Shown: positions 1 through 7,987 of the stretch, piece after piece
Layout: every line of letters starts with the position of its first letter
Position numbering within the stretch: the first letter of the stretch is position 1
Origin: an uncultured Steroidobacter sp.
Lineage (GTDB): Bacteria > Pseudomonadota > Gammaproteobacteria > Steroidobacterales > Steroidobacteraceae
Direction: 5' to 3'
DNA: 64,000 bases
NCBI GenBank assembly: GCA_937864115.1
Contig: CALMII010000025.1
Span: 124,001 to 188,000 of the forward strand
Notes under the pieces: generated by a model
What the model was told of the DNA's origin: nothing
What the model saw: the letters and a program-made list of their open reading frames with translations, nothing else
The model's database searches: none
Position numbers and translations under genes: made by a program

Positions 1-471
1 CACGCCGAACAGCCGCTTGCTCTGACCGCTGTCGAACAGCTCGAGCAGGAAGCTCCAGAAGATCGACAGCAGGAACAGGTTGACCACGCTGATGAAGACG
101 TAGAAGAACTTGCCGACCGCCGGATTGATCTGATCGCCCTGCAGGGCCACGCCGATCAGGCCGAGCACGACGGCGACGACGCCGTACATGGCGGGAAGAA
201 ACACGCTGCGCCGGACGCGGGCCACAATGATCCCGTACAGCGGGATGATCAGCAGCGAGGCGGCCCAGGTCACCATCCACAGGTCGGCCACCTGGTCGCG
301 GCCGATGAGGGTGCCGATCGTCTCGCGCAACGGACGCACGGCGAAGTAGCCGGCCCACATGAAGAAGAACAGACCGAATGCCGCCACGACGGCGCGCACT
401 TCGCGAGGCTCCACGGGTGCCAGCCGTCCCAGCAGATTGCCGAGCAGGGAACCTGAAGAAGTCGTGGTCAT
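1..471 (-). CDS. MFS-type membrane transporter, ATP/ADP-translocase-like (partial, N-terminal part)
   Basis: The gene starts at an ATG whose complement is at 469-471 and runs off the left edge, leaving 157 residues. The visible part is hydrophobic with about four membrane segments: residues ~27-45 (FGLFFFMWAGYFAVRPLR), ~65-82, ~92-110 and ~122-142. The RPLRET stretch after the first segment and the ISVVNLFLLSIFWSF segment resemble bacterial transporters related to the ATP/ADP exchange (Tlc) branch of the major facilitator superfamily. The substrate cannot be inferred. The family call rests on remembered sequence character, so a different MFS branch is possible. Confidence 0.5.
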   Translation of the reverse strand, partial: MTTTSSGSLLGNLLGRLAPVEPREVRAVVAAFGLFFFMWAGYFAVRPLRETIGTLIGRDQVADLWMVTWAASLLIIPLYGIIVARVRRSVFLPAMYGVVAVVLGLIGVALQGDQINPAVGKFFYVFISVVNLFLLSIFWSFLLELFDSGQSKRLFGV

Positions 472-603
472 CGAATGCCCTCGCCGTCTCATGGATCGAT
501 CGCGCACCATGGCAGGCGCGGCGCGGGGATTCTAAACGGAGGATGCCGACCGTCGCAGTTACGATGCGGTCAGCGGTGGCGGGCTGCGACGAGCGGCCGA
601 TGC

Positions 604-628
604 GGGAGCCCGGCTGCACCGGGCTCCC
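604..628 (-). terminator. Perfect 10-bp stem-loop just downstream of the Ig-repeat lipoprotein gene
   Basis: The arms GGGAGCCCGG (604-613) and CCGGGCTCCC (619-628) are exact reverse complements around a 5-nt loop, and they lie 10 bases beyond the stop codon of the minus-strand gene. No T-run follows on the minus strand, so this may be a Rho-assisted terminator or a 3'-end stabilising hairpin and not a classical intrinsic terminator. Confidence 0.45.
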
Positions 629-637
629 GTCGAACTT

Positions 638-2494
638 CTAAGGAATCGTCTTGCTGGCGACGTTCGATTGCGAGCTCTCGCCACCCGACCCCGTGTAGGC
701 CTTCACGGCGAAGTACCAGGTGCCCGAGGCCAGACCGTCGACCACGTAGCTCGTCACGCTCGGGTTCGAAATCGTGATCGTCTGGTTGAGCGCCGAGGAA
801 CTCGTGCCATAGACGATGCGATAGCCGGCGAGATTGGTCAGCGCGGTGCCATCGGTGTTCTGGGTCGGTGCGACCCACGACAGCGTCGCACTGCCCGTGG
901 CCGGTGCCGCATTCACGGCGATGCTGAAGGCAGGCAGCGACACGGAATGGGTGCCGTCGCTGACCCCGATGACGATGTTCGAGGTCGTGCCGGTCGCGCT
1001 CGGCGTGCCCGAGAGTCGGCCGGTGGTCGTGCTGAACGTCGCCCAGCCCGGCTTGTTGCTGATGCTGAACGCGAGCGTCGCGCCTTCCGGATCATTCGCC
1101 GTCGGCTGGAAGCTGTAGCTGGCGCCCACGGTCACGGAAGTCGCCGGCGTGCCGGAAAGGGTCGGCGCGGCATTGCCGGGCGGCGGGGTGGTGCTGCCGC
1201 CGCTCACCGTGATGGTGAACGCCGCGAGCGAGGCCGACGCCTTGCCATCGCTGACGCTGATGATGATGTTGCCGAACGTACCGGCCGCCGTCGGCGTGCC
1301 GCTCAGCCGGCCGGTCGACGCGGTGAAGTTCGCCCAGGTCGGCTTGTTCTGGATGCTGAAGCCGAGCGTGTCGCTGGCGTCGGCATCGGCTGCCGTCGGC
1401 GTGAACGAATAGGCCGTGCCGACCGTCGCACTCGTGCCCGGCGTACCGCTGATCGTCGGCGCGCGATTGGCGGCCGCCTGCACGGTGATCGTGAACGCCG
1501 TCAGCGCGGTCGAGACCTTGCCGTCGCTGACGCTGATGATGATGTTGGCGAACGAACCGACGTTGGACGCCGCCGGCGTGCCGGTCAGGCGGCCGGTGGA
1601 CGCGCTGAAGCTCGCCCACGACGGCTTGTTCTGGATGCTCCAGGTCAGCGCATCGCCGTTGGCATCGGTGGCCGTCGGCTGGAACGAGTAGGCCTGGCCC
1701 GCCTGCACCGAGGTCATCGGCGTGCCGCCGATCGCAGGCGCGCTGTTGTCCGGTCCTTTCACGCTGATCGCGAACGCGGGCAGCGCCGTGGTCGCGACGC
1801 CGTCGCTCACGCTGATCACGATGTTGGAGAAGTTGCCGACGTTGGCCGCCGCGGGCGTGCCGCTCAGCGTGCCCGAGGAGGTGCTGAAGCTCGCCCACGA
1901 GGGACGGTTCGAGATCGAGAACCGCAGCGCGTCGCCGTCGGCGTCCGCGGCGCTCGGCTGGAAGCTGTAGGCGGCTCCGACATCGACTGAAGCCGTGGGC
2001 GTACCGCTGATCGTCGGCGCATTGTTGGCGGCCGGCGGCGGGGCGCTGCGCGAACGGATGACGATACGGAACGGACCGATGGAGCGCTGATCGCGTCCGT
2101 CAGTCACCGTGATGGTGATGTCCTGGGTTTCGCCGACGTCTGCATCCTGCGGCGAACCGGTCAATGCGCCGGTGTCGACGCTGAAGGTCGCCCACGTCGG
2201 CTTGTTGGTCACCGAGAACTCGAGGAAGTCGTTGTCGGCGTCGCTCGCCGTCGGCGTGAACGAGTAGTCCTGCCCGGCTTCGATCGCAGCCGCCGGCGTG
2301 CCGGTGATCTCGGGCGCATGGTTCGCCGTGGGAGGAGGCGTCGGCGTGGTCGGCGACGTGGGCGACGTCGGCGGAGCAGCGGCCACGGCGTCGTCGCCTT
2401 CGCCGCCGCAGGCTGCGAGCGTCGCAACCGCGCACAGAACGATGCTCGCCCTGACCAGCCGTCGAATCATCATGCTCCCGAAACTCGTTTTCAT
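638..2494 (-). CDS. Exported Ig-like-repeat lipoprotein with C-terminal fibronectin type III-like module
   Basis: This is a predicted surface or periplasmic lipoprotein of 618 residues. The signal peptide ends in a lipobox (ATLAAC) with the acylated Cys at about residue 29, followed by a Thr/Pro-rich linker. Five repeats of about 90 residues follow. Each has the putative Ig (He_PIG/cadherin-like) signature: APxISGTPxxSVxxGxxYSF, then FSIxNKPxWAxFxxxTGxLSGTP, then NIxIxVSDG. The last ~90 residues, beginning SATLSWVAPTQNTDG, resemble a fibronectin type III domain and are nearly shared with the gene at 3177. The chosen ATG is preceded by GCAGGTG and gives an intact signal peptide; an in-frame start at 2602 would add 36 Arg-rich residues before it. 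Two c-di-GMP riboswitches lie upstream on the same strand. The role is unknown; adhesion or matrix binding is inferred from the domains and the regulation. Confidence 0.85.
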   Translation of the reverse strand: MKTSFGSMMIRRLVRASIVLCAVATLAACGGEGDDAVAAAPPTSPTSPTTPTPPPTANHAPEITGTPAAAIEAGQDYSFTPTASDADNDFLEFSVTNKPTWATFSVDTGALTGSPQDADVGETQDITITVTDGRDQRSIGPFRIVIRSRSAPPPAANNAPTISGTPTASVDVGAAYSFQPSAADADGDALRFSISNRPSWASFSTSSGTLSGTPAAANVGNFSNIVISVSDGVATTALPAFAISVKGPDNSAPAIGGTPMTSVQAGQAYSFQPTATDANGDALTWSIQNKPSWASFSASTGRLTGTPAASNVGSFANIIISVSDGKVSTALTAFTITVQAAANRAPTISGTPGTSATVGTAYSFTPTAADADASDTLGFSIQNKPTWANFTASTGRLSGTPTAAGTFGNIIISVSDGKASASLAAFTITVSGGSTTPPPGNAAPTLSGTPATSVTVGASYSFQPTANDPEGATLAFSISNKPGWATFSTTTGRLSGTPSATGTTSNIVIGVSDGTHSVSLPAFSIAVNAAPATGSATLSWVAPTQNTDGTALTNLAGYRIVYGTSSSALNQTITISNPSVTSYVVDGLASGTWYFAVKAYTGSGGESSQSNVASKTIP

Positions 2495-2615
2495 TGCTTG
2501 CACCTGCTTCAGCACGTCGCGACAGCGAATCGCGAACGTTGCGGACGATCGGCCAAGGCAATGACGCTGACGTCGATGTGTGCGCTGACGCTGGTGCGTC
2601 ACGGATCGACGGCCC

Positions 2616-2656
2616 GAATCTGCAAATCCATCGGCATCCGATGCAGTCGCAGATTC
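2616..2656 (-). promoter_or_regulatory. Long stem-loop between riboswitch and gene, possible expression platform
   Basis: The outer arms GAATCTGC (2616-2623) and GCAGATTC (2649-2656) are exact reverse complements, and an inner CATCGG/CCGATG pairing extends the hairpin. It sits immediately 3' of the proximal GEMM aptamer on the minus strand and about 120 nt before the lipoprotein start codon. There is no T-run, so control by folding or Rho access is more likely than a simple intrinsic terminator. The function is inferred from position only. Confidence 0.35.
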
Positions 2657-2660
2657 TTTG

Positions 2661-2745
2661 CTGGCAACCCCGCTATCCCGCGCAGTGCGCGTCGGACCGG
2701 AGGCTTTGCGTCCCCGCCTTTCGACGGGTTTGCCCTTTTCAACTC
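2661..2745 (-). promoter_or_regulatory. Cyclic-di-GMP-I (GEMM-I) riboswitch, proximal copy of a tandem pair
   Basis: Read on the minus strand, the RNA runs AAGGGCAAACC, a GAAA tetraloop hairpin (CCGTCGAAAGGCGG), the invariant core GACGCAAAGCCTCCGG, a variable GC-rich hairpin, then GGATAGCGGGGTTGCC. This matches the order and spacing of the Vibrio Vc2 class I c-di-GMP aptamer. The AGGGCA joining segment matches the c-di-GMP form and does not suggest the cGAMP-sensing variant. The aptamer ends about 165 nt before the lipoprotein start at 2494. Confidence 0.9.
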
Positions 2746-2898
2746 CTGAACTTTTTCGCCGTTATTTCACGAGCGTTGCGATTCGCGCCTGACATGGCAC
2801 GCATCGCGACGATCGGTTCACCGGAGCAAACCTGCAGCGAGTGGCATCAAGGAAGGGAAGCGTTCGGGTATGACGACGGAGGAACGAACAGTCCTCTG

Positions 2899-2986
2899 GC
2901 CGGCAACCCCGCTATCCTGCGCCCTTGCGCTCACCGGACCGGAGGCTTTGCGTCCCCGCCTTGCAGCGGGTTTGCCCTTGTGAAGC
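2899..2986 (-). promoter_or_regulatory. Cyclic-di-GMP-I (GEMM-I) riboswitch, distal copy of a tandem pair
   Basis: The minus strand reads AAGGGCAAACC, a GCAA tetraloop hairpin, the core GACGCAAAGCCTCCGG, a variable stem, then GGATAGCGGGGTTGCC. All conserved blocks of the class I aptamer are present. It precedes the copy at 2661-2745 by about 155 nt in the same direction with no gene between, so both are probably in one leader. The variable stems differ between the copies, so this is not a recent exact duplication. Confidence 0.9.
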
Positions 2987-3176
2987 GTGGTCGAGTAGAC
3001 CCCAGTAAAAACACCTTTGCAATTGTCGTTGGCTACAGACAGCTCAAGTGATTTCGAGCTTCACATAAGAACGTCAGAAAACATAAGGCGCTCGCTTATG
3101 CAATGCGTGCGCACTCGCGCATCGCACTGCATCCGTCGGGTTCGCGCTTCGTAACACGACGGCAATTTTCCGCGCA

Positions 3177-4349
3177 TCACTGCAGCGTCTTGCTCGCGAC
3201 GTTCGAATTCGCGCTCTCCGTTCCTGCACTCGTGTACGCACGCACCGCGAAGTAGTACGTCGTCGGCGTCAGTCCATCGAGCACGTAGGTCGACACGCTC
3301 GGATTGGCCACCTGGATCGTCTGGTTCAGCGCGCTCGCGGACGTGCCGTAATAGATGCGGAAGCCGGCGAGATTCGTGAGCGTCGTGCCATCGGTGTTCT
3401 GGGTCGGCGCCGCCCACGACAGCGTCGCGCTTTTGGTCGCTGCCTGATTCACGGCGATCGAGAACGCAGGCAATGCAGTCGATGCCTTGCCGTCGCCGAC
3501 ACTGATGACGATGTTCGCGTAGCTGCCCGCATCGCTCGCCGATGGCGTGCCGGAAAGCTGGCCGTTCGAGGTGCTGAAGGCGGCCCAGGCCGGCTTGTTG
3601 CTGATGCTGAAGGTGAGCGTATCGCCGTCGGCATCGGCGGCCGTCGGACGGAAGCTGTAGGCGCTGCCCACGTTCACGCTCGTCGTCGGCGTGCCGCTGA
3701 TCGTCGGCGCGCGGTTGACGGCGGCGGCGTTCACCGTGATCGCAAAGGCCGGCAACGACGTCGTCACCTTGCCGTCGCTGACCCGGATGACGATGTTCGA
3801 ATGCTTTCCTGCGGCGGTCGGCCTGCCGGTGAGCGCACCGTTCGAGGCGCTGAAGCTCGCCCAGGCCGGCTTGTTGCTGATGCTGAAACCGAGCGCGTCG
3901 CCGTCGGGATCGCTGGCGGTCGGCCGGAAGCTGTAGTTCGTCCCGACGGTGGCGGTGGTCGGCGGCGTGCCCGAGAGCGTGGGGCTGCGGTTGGCGGCCG
4001 TCACCGTGATGGTGAAGCGCGGCAGGTCGGTGCCGTACTTGCCGTCCCAGGCGTAGATGTTGATGTTCGCGAAGGTGCCGGTCCTGTTCGGCGTGCCGCT
4101 GAGCCTGCCGGTCTTGCGATTGAAGCTCGCCCACGAGGGCTGGTTGCGGATGCCGAAGGTGACGGTGTTGCCGTCCGGATCGGAAGCCGTCGGCGTGAAC
4201 GCATAGGACTGGCCGACCTTGACCGAGGTCGGCGGCGTTCCGGAAATCACGGGACGCTGGGTATTGGCCGCCCAGGCAGCGGAGACGCCACCGGCCGCGA
4301 GTACGGCGACGACGAGAGCGCGACGAAAGAACGCGTGCAGACCAGTCAT
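3177..4349 (-). CDS. Exported Ig-like-repeat protein with C-terminal fibronectin type III-like module (paralogue of 638-2494)
   Basis: The protein has 390 residues. Its signal peptide (MTGLHAFFRR, a hydrophobic core, then AAWA) is predicted to be cleaved by signal peptidase I; there is no lipobox Cys, unlike its paralogue. Three to four putative Ig repeats follow, with ISGTPPTSVKVGQSYAF and NKPAWASF-type motifs. The C-terminal module is almost identical to that of the downstream lipoprotein (SATLSWAAPTQNTDG, ALNQTI, NPSVSTYVLDGL, SNVASKT). The ATG at 4349 is preferred because GGAGA lies 10 nt upstream; the ATG at 4376 would spoil the signal peptide. A single c-di-GMP riboswitch is about 130 nt upstream. 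Transcription could continue toward the gene at 638, but the tandem riboswitch lies between. Function unknown; adhesin-like by inference. Confidence 0.85.
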   Translation of the reverse strand: MTGLHAFFRRALVVAVLAAGGVSAAWAANTQRPVISGTPPTSVKVGQSYAFTPTASDPDGNTVTFGIRNQPSWASFNRKTGRLSGTPNRTGTFANINIYAWDGKYGTDLPRFTITVTAANRSPTLSGTPPTTATVGTNYSFRPTASDPDGDALGFSISNKPAWASFSASNGALTGRPTAAGKHSNIVIRVSDGKVTTSLPAFAITVNAAAVNRAPTISGTPTTSVNVGSAYSFRPTAADADGDTLTFSISNKPAWAAFSTSNGQLSGTPSASDAGSYANIVISVGDGKASTALPAFSIAVNQAATKSATLSWAAPTQNTDGTTLTNLAGFRIYYGTSASALNQTIQVANPSVSTYVLDGLTPTTYYFAVRAYTSAGTESANSNVASKTLQ

Positions 4350-4477
4350 TGCAATCGAATCTCCATGCAGGACCATGTCGTTCCGGCGCGCGAACGCACG
4401 GAAGCCGTGTCTGACAAGGAGTCATTGCGATTGCGCGAAGGCGCAGCGGCAGCGTCACGCCGGGACGATGATTCCCG

Positions 4478-4566
4478 ACGGCAACCCCGCTATCCGCGAC
4501 TCGTCTGGAGCCGTTGGGACCGGAGGCTTTGCGTCGCCGTCTTTCGACGGTTATGCCCTTGTTCGA
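4478..4566 (-). promoter_or_regulatory. Cyclic-di-GMP-I (GEMM-I) riboswitch upstream of the Ig-repeat paralogue
   Basis: The minus strand carries AAGGGCATAACC, a GAAA tetraloop hairpin (CCGTCGAAAGACGG), the core GACGCAAAGCCTCCGG, a longer variable stem, then CGGATAGCGGGGTTGCC. These are the conserved blocks of the class I c-di-GMP aptamer. It ends about 130 nt before the start codon at 4349. The rest of this gap (4350-4741) shows no gene. Confidence 0.9.
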
Positions 4567-4741
4567 CCGTCACAGTGTGCGGCCGCAGGCGCACATGACA
4601 TATCGGACGGCCCCGCATCGACGCGCGGGCGATGCAGGCGATCGGTGGTCGGGCGGAAACTAGCGACGCGGGGGAGGCGAAGGATGAGGGAAGGTGCGTC
4701 CGCTGACGCAGGTCACACGCGGGACCCGGCGGCGATCCGCA

Positions 4742-5062
4742 CTATCCGCCGACGCGCGTGAGCAATTCGTCCAGTGCACCAATGATCCGGTCGGCCTCGT
4801 CGGCCAGCGAGCCGATTCGTTCGCCCAGCTTGCCGACCGGCACCGAAGCGATTTCCAGCGGATGCAGGGTGACGGAGAGGTTCTTGATCCTGAACTCCGG
4901 ATTGAAACGACGGCTCGCGACTTTGCCGAGCAGCGCGGTTTTCACCAGCGGAACGACGATCCGGCGCCCATAGTCGTCGTAGAGCGAAGACTGGACCACG
5001 ACGACGAACGGGATGCTGTCGCGCTGGTTTCCGAGGTTTCGATGAACATCGAATTGCGCCAT
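4742..5062 (-). CDS. ccdB: CcdB-family toxin
   Basis: The protein has 106 residues, close to the usual CcdB length of about 101. It has the family pattern: MAQFDVHRN, FVVVVQSSLYDD, RRIVVPLVKTALL, and SVPVGKLGE near residue 78. F-plasmid CcdB poisons DNA gyrase. The start overlaps the antitoxin stop by one base (TGATG), so the two are translationally coupled. The C-terminus reads ELLTRVGG and lacks the terminal Trp-Gly-Ile that F-plasmid CcdB needs for gyrase poisoning, so toxicity may be altered or lost. Confidence 0.88.
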   Translation of the reverse strand: MAQFDVHRNLGNQRDSIPFVVVVQSSLYDDYGRRIVVPLVKTALLGKVASRRFNPEFRIKNLSVTLHPLEIASVPVGKLGERIGSLADEADRIIGALDELLTRVGG

Positions 5063-5313
5063 CAGAGCGTCGAGTATTCGTCGGCGAACGAGCCCTGTCG
5101 CTCGGCGAAGCGATTCCAGGTCGCGACCGTGGCCCTTGCCAGTGCCGCGTCGGCCGCCCGGCGCTGGGCTTCCTGCGCCAGATAGTCTGCAAGCAGGGAT
5201 TCAACGACACCGGAGAGGTTGCTGGTGATCTTCTTCGCCTGGTCGACCAGGTCTTCGTTCAGCGTCAGATTGACCGGGCGCTTGCGTGCCGTGACATCGT
5301 AGGTCGATTTCAT
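5062..5313 (-). CDS. ccdA: CcdA-family antitoxin
   Basis: The protein has 83 residues. The N-terminal part (RKRPVNLTLNEDLVDQAKKI) is the ribbon-helix-helix DNA-binding domain of the CcdA family. The C-terminal part (ATWNRFAERQGSFADEYSTL) resembles the toxin-binding tail, where CcdA typically has a WNxFxxxxGxxADE pattern. The start at 5313 is chosen because the family begins with the RHH domain; an ATG at 5334 would add seven residues. It precedes ccdB with a one-base overlap. A perfect palindrome covers the start codon and is the likely autoregulatory operator. Confidence 0.88.
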   Translation of the reverse strand: MKSTYDVTARKRPVNLTLNEDLVDQAKKITSNLSGVVESLLADYLAQEAQRRAADAALARATVATWNRFAERQGSFADEYSTL

Positions 5314-5338
5314 GAATGCGCATGCTATGCGCATTCAT
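5312..5338 (-). promoter_or_regulatory. Perfect 12-bp inverted repeat over the ccdA start, likely CcdA operator
   Basis: ATGAATGCGCAT (5312-5323) and ATGCGCATTCAT (5327-5338) are exact reverse complements separated by GCT. The repeat overlaps the ccdA start codon. RHH antitoxins bind such palindromes to repress their own operons; the assignment is by position. Confidence 0.6.
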
Positions 5339-5358
5339 GGGTGCCGACAACCAGTCAG

Positions 5359-7674
5359 TCAGTCGAAGCGGAAGCCGTGCTGGCGCACCAGGCGCGTGCA
5401 GGCCGTGGCGAGATGCAGGTCGTAGGCGACGCCGGCGCCGCGGTTGATTTCGTCGATGGCCGCATCGATGCCGAGCGCTGCGCGATACGGTCGCGGCGAT
5501 GACATCGCTTCGACCGTGTCGGCGATGGCGAGGATGCGCGCTTCGAGCAGGATTTCCTCGCCCTTCAGGCCGCGCGGATAGCCGCTGCCGTCGAGACGTT
5601 CGTGGTGTTCGAAAATGATTTCGGCCACCGGCGCGCCGAAGTCGATGTTCGCCAGCAGCTTGCAGCCTTCCTCGACGTGCGTGCGCATCAATGCCGTCTC
5701 GGCCTCGGTGAGTTTGCCGGGGCGCGACAGGATGGAAGCCGGCACGGCGACGTTGCCGACGTCGTGCAGCAGTGCGGCGATGCGCAGCGCGTGCTGGCGT
5801 TCGCCATCGAGTCCGGCTTCGCGGCCGAGCGCCACGGCGAGCGCGGCGACGCGGCGAGCCGAGCCGGCGGTCGCGGGATCGTGCCGCTCGCTCATGGCGA
5901 GCAGCGCATCGATCATTCCCTGCAGCGCGACATCCGTCCGCTGCAGCGACCCGAGCGTCTGCGCGTGCGCGCGCTTGGCGTGCAGCATGCGCGAGACGCC
6001 ATCGCTCAGTGCCGCAAGCGCCTTCTGGTCCTGCTCGCCGTAACCGGCATCGCGATTCGCCACGCCCAGCACCGCCACGGCCTGGCCGTTGTCGACCATC
6101 GGCACGGCAACGTAGCGCTGCAGATCCGGCAGGCCGTCGGCCTGCGGCTTCCAGGTGAGATCGTTGCTGGAGGTCGCATGGCAGGCGCGCACGCATTCGG
6201 TGAACACGCTCATGCGCGCCAGCGGCCTCGGTTCGGCATTGGCCATCGTGGTCTGCGATTTCTCGTGATCGCGCCACGCCGCGAGTGCGAGCGTCTTCTC
6301 GGCGGGCTGCACGAAGAAGAAGTACGCGAGCGGACTGCCCGTCATGGCCGCGGCCTGTTCGACCACGCGGCGGATGATCGCCGACTCATCGAAGCTCTCG
6401 GCCTGGCGGAACAGGTCGATGAGGAATTCCTGCTGCTGCTGTTCCTGACGCTGCACCTGCGCCGCCTGATGGCGCTGCGAGATGTCGCGGATGACCAGCA
6501 GCGTCTCGCCGCGGCTGCCCTCGAAGCGTCCGGCGCTGACTTCGACCTGCATGAACGACCCGTCGCGGCGCTTGTGCCGCGCCTCGTAGCGGCCCGCCGT
6601 CGGGGCGGAATCCTGTGCCTGTGCTTCGATCTCCGCAGCGGGTGTGCCCACGATTTCCTCGCGCGCGTGACCCGACATGGCGCAGTACGCGTCGTTGACT
6701 TCGACGATGCGGTTGTCGGCATCGAGAATCCAGTAGCCGTCGGTCAGCGCATCGACGACCGAACGGCTCGCAGCCACGGCTTCGCGTTGCGTGCGCTCGG
6801 CGGCGACGCGCTCGGTGAGATCGCAGACGCTGACGACGTCCGCAGCACGGCCGTCGAACTCGATCGGGCGCGTGGCGAGCGTGACGTGCAGCTTCGAGCC
6901 GTCCTTGCGCAGATGCGTGACGATGCCCTCGCCCGCCGGCGGCGAAGACCCATCGCTCAGCGCGGCACTCTTGAGCGCGAGGAATTCGGCGCGCGTGTAA
7001 CCGTAGACGCTCAGCGCCGTGTCGTTGACGGCGATGAAGCCACCGGTGGCCTGATCGGCGATCCACATCGGCAGCGGATTCGCCTCGAAGATGCGACGGA
7101 AACGCGCCTCGCCCGCCGCCAGCCGCTGGTTGGTCGTTTCCAGTTCGCCGATCTGGTTGCGCAGCCGCGCCTGCGCCTGCTGCGCGCGTTCGGTCGCAAG
7201 CGCCAGCGCCTGTTGCGCCCGTTCCAGCGCTTCGGAACGCTGCACAGTGCCCGCATCCAGCGCGGGCAGCTTGACGGTCGGCGAAGGCTTCGCCGCGGGC
7301 GCCGGCGCAGCCGCGACGAGTTCGTCGATGGCCTTCACCAGCGCGTCGGGCTGTTCGGTGCGGGCGAGAAAACGTTCGGCGCCCAGTTCGAGCGCGAAGC
7401 TTTCGTACTTCGGATTGTCGTGACGGCGCGTGTAGAACAGGAACGGAATCGACTGCAGCCGCTCGTCCTGTTTCCATTTGCGGCACAGCGCGAAGCCGTC
7501 CATGCGCGGCAGCACGATGTCGGACACCACCGCCTGCGGCGGCTCGCGGCGCGCGGCGTCCAGCGCTTCCAGCCCGTTGGCGGCACGCACGACGCGGTGA
7601 CCGCGCGGCGTCAGCAGCTTCTCCAGCGCCAGCTGTTCGGACTCGCGCTCGTACGCAACCAGAATCACACCCAT
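5359..7674 (-). CDS. Receiver-PAS-PAS-GAF-HD-GYP response regulator (cyclic-di-GMP phosphodiesterase)
   Basis: The protein has 771 residues and no membrane segment. Residues 1-~125 form a receiver domain with the phosphoacceptor Asp at about 52 (AVVSDIVLPRMDG); the usual N-terminal Asp-Asp pair is replaced by YERE. A helical linker, two PAS domains (FEANPLPMWIADQATGGFIAVND and YWILDADNRIVEVNDAYCAMSG), and a GAF domain follow. The C-terminal HD-GYP domain has LLHDVGNVAVP, HVEEG, EHHERLDGSGYPRGL and ILAIADTVEAM, so the metal-binding and GYP signatures are complete. It should degrade c-di-GMP under control of phosphorylation and of signals bound by PAS/GAF. AGGAG lies 10 nt before the chosen ATG. 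A second receiver protein lies upstream in the same direction. Confidence 0.9.
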   Translation of the reverse strand: MGVILVAYERESEQLALEKLLTPRGHRVVRAANGLEALDAARREPPQAVVSDIVLPRMDGFALCRKWKQDERLQSIPFLFYTRRHDNPKYESFALELGAERFLARTEQPDALVKAIDELVAAAPAPAAKPSPTVKLPALDAGTVQRSEALERAQQALALATERAQQAQARLRNQIGELETTNQRLAAGEARFRRIFEANPLPMWIADQATGGFIAVNDTALSVYGYTRAEFLALKSAALSDGSSPPAGEGIVTHLRKDGSKLHVTLATRPIEFDGRAADVVSVCDLTERVAAERTQREAVAASRSVVDALTDGYWILDADNRIVEVNDAYCAMSGHAREEIVGTPAAEIEAQAQDSAPTAGRYEARHKRRDGSFMQVEVSAGRFEGSRGETLLVIRDISQRHQAAQVQRQEQQQQEFLIDLFRQAESFDESAIIRRVVEQAAAMTGSPLAYFFFVQPAEKTLALAAWRDHEKSQTTMANAEPRPLARMSVFTECVRACHATSSNDLTWKPQADGLPDLQRYVAVPMVDNGQAVAVLGVANRDAGYGEQDQKALAALSDGVSRMLHAKRAHAQTLGSLQRTDVALQGMIDALLAMSERHDPATAGSARRVAALAVALGREAGLDGERQHALRIAALLHDVGNVAVPASILSRPGKLTEAETALMRTHVEEGCKLLANIDFGAPVAEIIFEHHERLDGSGYPRGLKGEEILLEARILAIADTVEAMSSPRPYRAALGIDAAIDEINRGAGVAYDLHLATACTRLVRQHGFRFD

Positions 7675-7987
7675 GATCGAAAACTCCTGCCCCATCCGCC
7701 GGTGGACGCGGTGCACGAACCGTGGTGGTCGATGGCCGGCCCGAAGGCCCGCCTGCCAGCCGATAGTAGTTATGTCAGGAGCGAAGTATGCCGACTAAGT
7801 CGTTGATTGGAAGACCGACGGGCAGGCGGGATGCCGGAAGGGAGAAGTGGAGCACAGAGGAGGACGGCGACAGGCGACAGGCGACGGGCGACGGGCGACA
7901 GGCGACAGGCGACAGGCCAGACCAGAAGGGTGCGTGCTGCTTCTGGCCTGTGGCCTGTAGCCTGTAGCCCGCCGGCTCCGCCGGCCC
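7675..7987. repeat. Intergenic CAGGCGA heptamer inverted repeat (family 5, copy 1)
   Basis: This 313-base gap has no gene. From about 7864 to 7917 the heptamer GGCGACA or its one-base variants repeats about seven times. From about 7940 to 7973 a TGTRGCC/TGGCCTG series forms the complementary arm, with CCAGAAG and CTTCTGG closing the loop. The whole can fold into one long hairpin. A related copy lies at 12990-13076. Confidence 0.6.

Noticed and set aside
7864..7973. Short direct repeats resembling a CRISPR array
   Set aside because: The units are 7 bases long with no unique spacers, and the two halves are reverse complements. It is a hairpin, and no cas gene is near.
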